Assembly (NCBI GenBank): GCA_007133995.1 | Contig: SLLP01000127.1 | Span: forward strand, 1 to 14,304 | From: Balneolales bacterium | GTDB taxonomy: Bacteria; Bacteroidota; Rhodothermia; Balneolales; Natronogracilivirgulaceae | DNA length: 14,304 nucleotides | Reading direction: 5' to 3' | Part shown: piece after piece, positions 12,081 through 14,304 of the stretch | How positions within the stretch are numbered: the stretch's first letter is position 1 | Layout: the number at the start of each line of letters is the position of its first letter | Translations under genes and position numbers: made by a program | The notes under the pieces: model-generated | Databases searched by the model: none | What the model was told of the DNA's origin: nothing | What the model saw: only the letters and a program-made list of their open reading frames with translations

Positions 12081-14304
12081 ATGATTCGCATTACAGGGGT
12101 GATTTTGCTAATGGTGCTGGTGCAGTCGTGCCGCGTGCCCGAGCCGGTGGTCACGCCCGAACCCGAGCCGGTGGATCCGCTTGAGGAGCTGCGCGAAGCG
12201 GTCATGGAGATGGTCGGGGATGTATACGTGACGCAGCATCCGGTGCGGCTGGCGCCGGGAGTGCAGATCCGGCACATCGAGCTGGACGAGGAGGCGCCGG
12301 CGGCCAAAGTTCATTTCAACGCCAACTTTTCGTACACGCCGATGCGACCGGAGACCGTCGACGCGCTGTACGAAATGCTCGCCGAACGACTGCCGCACCG
12401 TTTTCGCAACTATGAGGTAACGCTCTATGCAGTGGACGAGCCCATCCACCAGCTGATCCCGAACATCTACCGGCGTTCGTTCGACGATTACGACCTGCAG
12501 CGCATGCCGTATGCCGACGAGATCAGGCCGAGGCCGATCGTACAGCGGCACGGGCGGCATGTGGAGCCGGAGCGCGGACTCGAAGGCCGGCAGATCGCGC
12601 TCTGGCACAGCCACGGCTGGTACTATGACCGGCAGAAGAAGCGGTGGGAGTGGCAGCGTCCGCGCCTGTTCCAGACGGTCGAAGATGTGCTGCCGATGTC
12701 ATTCACCATCCCCTATATCATCCCGATGCTGGAAAACGCCGGGGCGCATGTCTGGGTGCCGCGCGAGCGGGACCTCCAGCACAACGAGGCGATCGTCGAT
12801 TTTGACGGGTCCACCGGGGACGGACGCGTGGTGCTGACGGGAACCTGGGGGGATGCGGGCCCGGGCTTTGCCATCGGCTCGCCGCCGTACGGCGACGGGG
12901 AAAACCCGTTCCGGCAGGGTTCGTACCGTTACCGGTCCACCAGCGAGGACGGCGAGGCCGTGGTGCAATGGGTGCCGGATATCCCCGAGGACGGGAAATA
13001 CGCCGTGTATGTCTCCTATGCTTCGCTTGAAGAGTCGGCCGACGATGCGGTCTACTCGGTCTATCACCGGGGCGGGCGCACCGGTTTCAGCGTGAATCAG
13101 ACCATCGGCGGCGGGACCTGGGTCTACCTCGGGCATTTCGAATTTGAACAGGGCGTGAACCCGGATCAGGGACGCGTGGAGCTGTCCAATTACAGCTGGC
13201 GTCCGGCCGTGGTCACCGCCGATGCGGTCCGTTTTGGCGGCGGCATGGGCAACATCGAGCGCGAGGGGCAGACCGGCGGACGTCCGCGCTATCTGGAAGC
13301 CGCGCGCTACTACATGCAGTTTGCCGGCATGCCCGACACGCTGGTCTACGGCCTCAGCGAGGGGCGGTCGGATGTGGTCGACGATTTTCAGGGGCGCGGC
13401 GAGTGGGTGAACTACCTCCGCGGCGCACCGTTCGGACCGAACCGGGATCGCGACACGCCGGGGCTGGGCATCCCGATCGACCTGTCGCTGGCCTTCCACA
13501 CCGACGCCGGCATCACCCGCAACGACACAGTCGAGGGCACGCTGATGATCTACAGCATCGAGGACGTGGATTCACTGCGCGTGTTCCCGGACAAGGTCTC
13601 ACGCCTGGCCAATCGCGACCTGGGCGACATCATGCAGACGGAGATCGTCGAGGACATCCGCCGCACTTGGGATCCGGCCTGGAACCGGCGCCACCTTTTC
13701 AACCGAATGTACAGCGAGGCGGCGCGTCCGAACGTGCCCGCCGTGTTGCTGGAGCTGCTGTCCCACCAGAATTTCCTGGATATGCAATACGGACTGGATC
13801 CGCGGTTCCGCTTTGACGTGAGCCGGTCCATCTACAAAGCGATGCTGCGCTTCATCGCCGACCGCTACCGGCTGGATTACGTGGTGCAGCCGCTGCCCGT
13901 GAGCAATTTCCGCGTCTTCCCGATCGGCCGGGGTGAGGTGATGCTTCGCTGGGAGGCGGTGGCCGACACGCTTGAACCCACGGCCGACCCCGACCGCTAC
14001 ATCGTCTACAAGAAGCGGGGGGATGCGCCGTTCGACGGCGGGCGGATGACCACCGAGCCCGAGCTGGTACTGCGCGACCTCGACCCCGGGGTGATGTACC
14101 AGTTCAAGGTGGTGGCGGCCAACGACGGTGGAAAGAGTTTCCCGTCGGAAACCCTGGCTGTGGCGTTGTCGGAAGAGCGCCGCCGCCCGGTGCTCATCGT
14201 CAACGGCTTCGAGCGCATTTCGGGTCCGGCCATCGTCGACGAGCCCGACTTCAAGGGGTTCACGAATTTCCTGGATCCGGGCGTGCCCGACCGCTACGAC
14301 ATCA
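12081..14304 (+). CDS. Lipoprotein: amidase_3-like domain interrupted by a golvesin-type domain, then fn3 (partial)
   Basis: At least 741 residues; the frame is open to the end of the window. Residues 1-16 are hydrophobic and followed by Cys17 (lipobox VQSC), so it is an outer-membrane lipoprotein candidate. Residues 170-245 resemble the first half of an N-acetylmuramoyl-L-alanine amidase (Amidase_3): WHSHG with His178, TVEDVLPMS with Glu201, then IPMLENAGAHVWVPRERD, like the L-x-x-x-G-x-x-V-x-x-TR-x-x-D helix-strand. About residues 250-385 hold a beta-rich golvesin-type domain (GTWGDAGPGFAIGSPP..., NYSWRPAVVTADAVRFGGG). The amidase half resumes with His473 in AFHTDAG and Glu558 in AVLLELLSHQN. 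Residues of about 590-690 form an fn3 domain, then a further domain begins. Peptidoglycan or related glycopeptide cleavage in the envelope is inferred. The frame is open upstream to an ATG at 11955, but the lipoprotein signal supports 12081. GC is visibly higher than in the genes to the left. Confidence 0.82.
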   Translation, partial: MIRITGVILLMVLVQSCRVPEPVVTPEPEPVDPLEELREAVMEMVGDVYVTQHPVRLAPGVQIRHIELDEEAPAAKVHFNANFSYTPMRPETVDALYEMLAERLPHRFRNYEVTLYAVDEPIHQLIPNIYRRSFDDYDLQRMPYADEIRPRPIVQRHGRHVEPERGLEGRQIALWHSHGWYYDRQKKRWEWQRPRLFQTVEDVLPMSFTIPYIIPMLENAGAHVWVPRERDLQHNEAIVDFDGSTGDGRVVLTGTWGDAGPGFAIGSPPYGDGENPFRQGSYRYRSTSEDGEAVVQWVPDIPEDGKYAVYVSYASLEESADDAVYSVYHRGGRTGFSVNQTIGGGTWVYLGHFEFEQGVNPDQGRVELSNYSWRPAVVTADAVRFGGGMGNIEREGQTGGRPRYLEAARYYMQFAGMPDTLVYGLSEGRSDVVDDFQGRGEWVNYLRGAPFGPNRDRDTPGLGIPIDLSLAFHTDAGITRNDTVEGTLMIYSIEDVDSLRVFPDKVSRLANRDLGDIMQTEIVEDIRRTWDPAWNRRHLFNRMYSEAARPNVPAVLLELLSHQNFLDMQYGLDPRFRFDVSRSIYKAMLRFIADRYRLDYVVQPLPVSNFRVFPIGRGEVMLRWEAVADTLEPTADPDRYIVYKKRGDAPFDGGRMTTEPELVLRDLDPGVMYQFKVVAANDGGKSFPSETLAVALSEERRRPVLIVNGFERISGPAIVDEPDFKGFTNFLDPGVPDRYDI

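Noticed and set aside
12699..13499. 266-residue open frame on the minus strand
   Set aside because: It is a shadow of the GC-rich amidase lipoprotein, whose catalytic motifs are read on the plus strand.
1..14304. CRISPR arrays, tRNA or rRNA genes, insertion sequences
   Set aside because: No regular repeat-spacer array, no tRNA-like cloverleaf and no transposase or terminal inverted repeats were seen on either strand.

Overview
The window reads as a chromosomal stretch of a free-living Gram-negative bacterium of the Bacteroidota/Rhodothermota/Balneolota group. The support is a GroEL ending in the usual GGM tail, a lipoprotein with a Bacteroidota-style golvesin-domain amidase, start codons mostly without a strong Shine-Dalgarno sequence, and several promoters shaped like TTTG-N19/20-TAnnTTG (the -33/-7 type of this group) rather than the E. 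coli type. The placement, with Balneolota as the best guess, is an inference from gene content and base composition. No rRNA, tRNA, CRISPR array, transposase or phage gene was seen, and the gene complement looks like core chromosome.

Layout: (1) 1-297, the 3' end of groEL, followed by three stacked hairpins that look like terminators. (2) 574-2097 (-), an MFS sugar-type transporter (SLC45/GPH-like), divergent from (3) 2298-5579 (+), a large exported beta-propeller plus amidohydrolase fusion. (4) 5652-6728 (-), an HhH-GPD DNA glycosylase-like protein lacking an obvious catalytic Asp, preceded on the same strand by (5) 6812-7171, a small three-helix membrane protein. (6) 7345-8376 (+), an ATP-cone plus PD-(D/E)XK nuclease-like protein with a long low-complexity insert. 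(7) 8478-9281 and 9401-10093 (-), fetB and fetA, an ABC exporter of the iron-export type. (8) 10215-10898 (+), a membrane-anchored TlpA-like thioredoxin, divergent from fetA. (9) 11043-11942 (+), a two-domain GNAT acetyltransferase. (10) 12081 to the window end (+), a lipoprotein amidase split by an inserted golvesin-type domain and followed by an fn3 domain.

Functional grouping is loose. The clearest unit is fetAB with the divergent tlpA-like gene, fitting metal/redox homeostasis of the envelope. The GNAT and the amidase lipoprotein run in the same direction and may belong to a cell-wall (murein) processing or recycling locus continuing to the right. The propeller-amidohydrolase and the MFS transporter share a divergent regulatory region and may form a nutrient-acquisition pair.

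I do not see a clearly new multi-gene system. The points most worth a second look are the domain architecture of the amidase, the insert in the ATP-cone nuclease, the glycosylase without its Asp, and several operator-like inverted repeats placed at predicted promoters.
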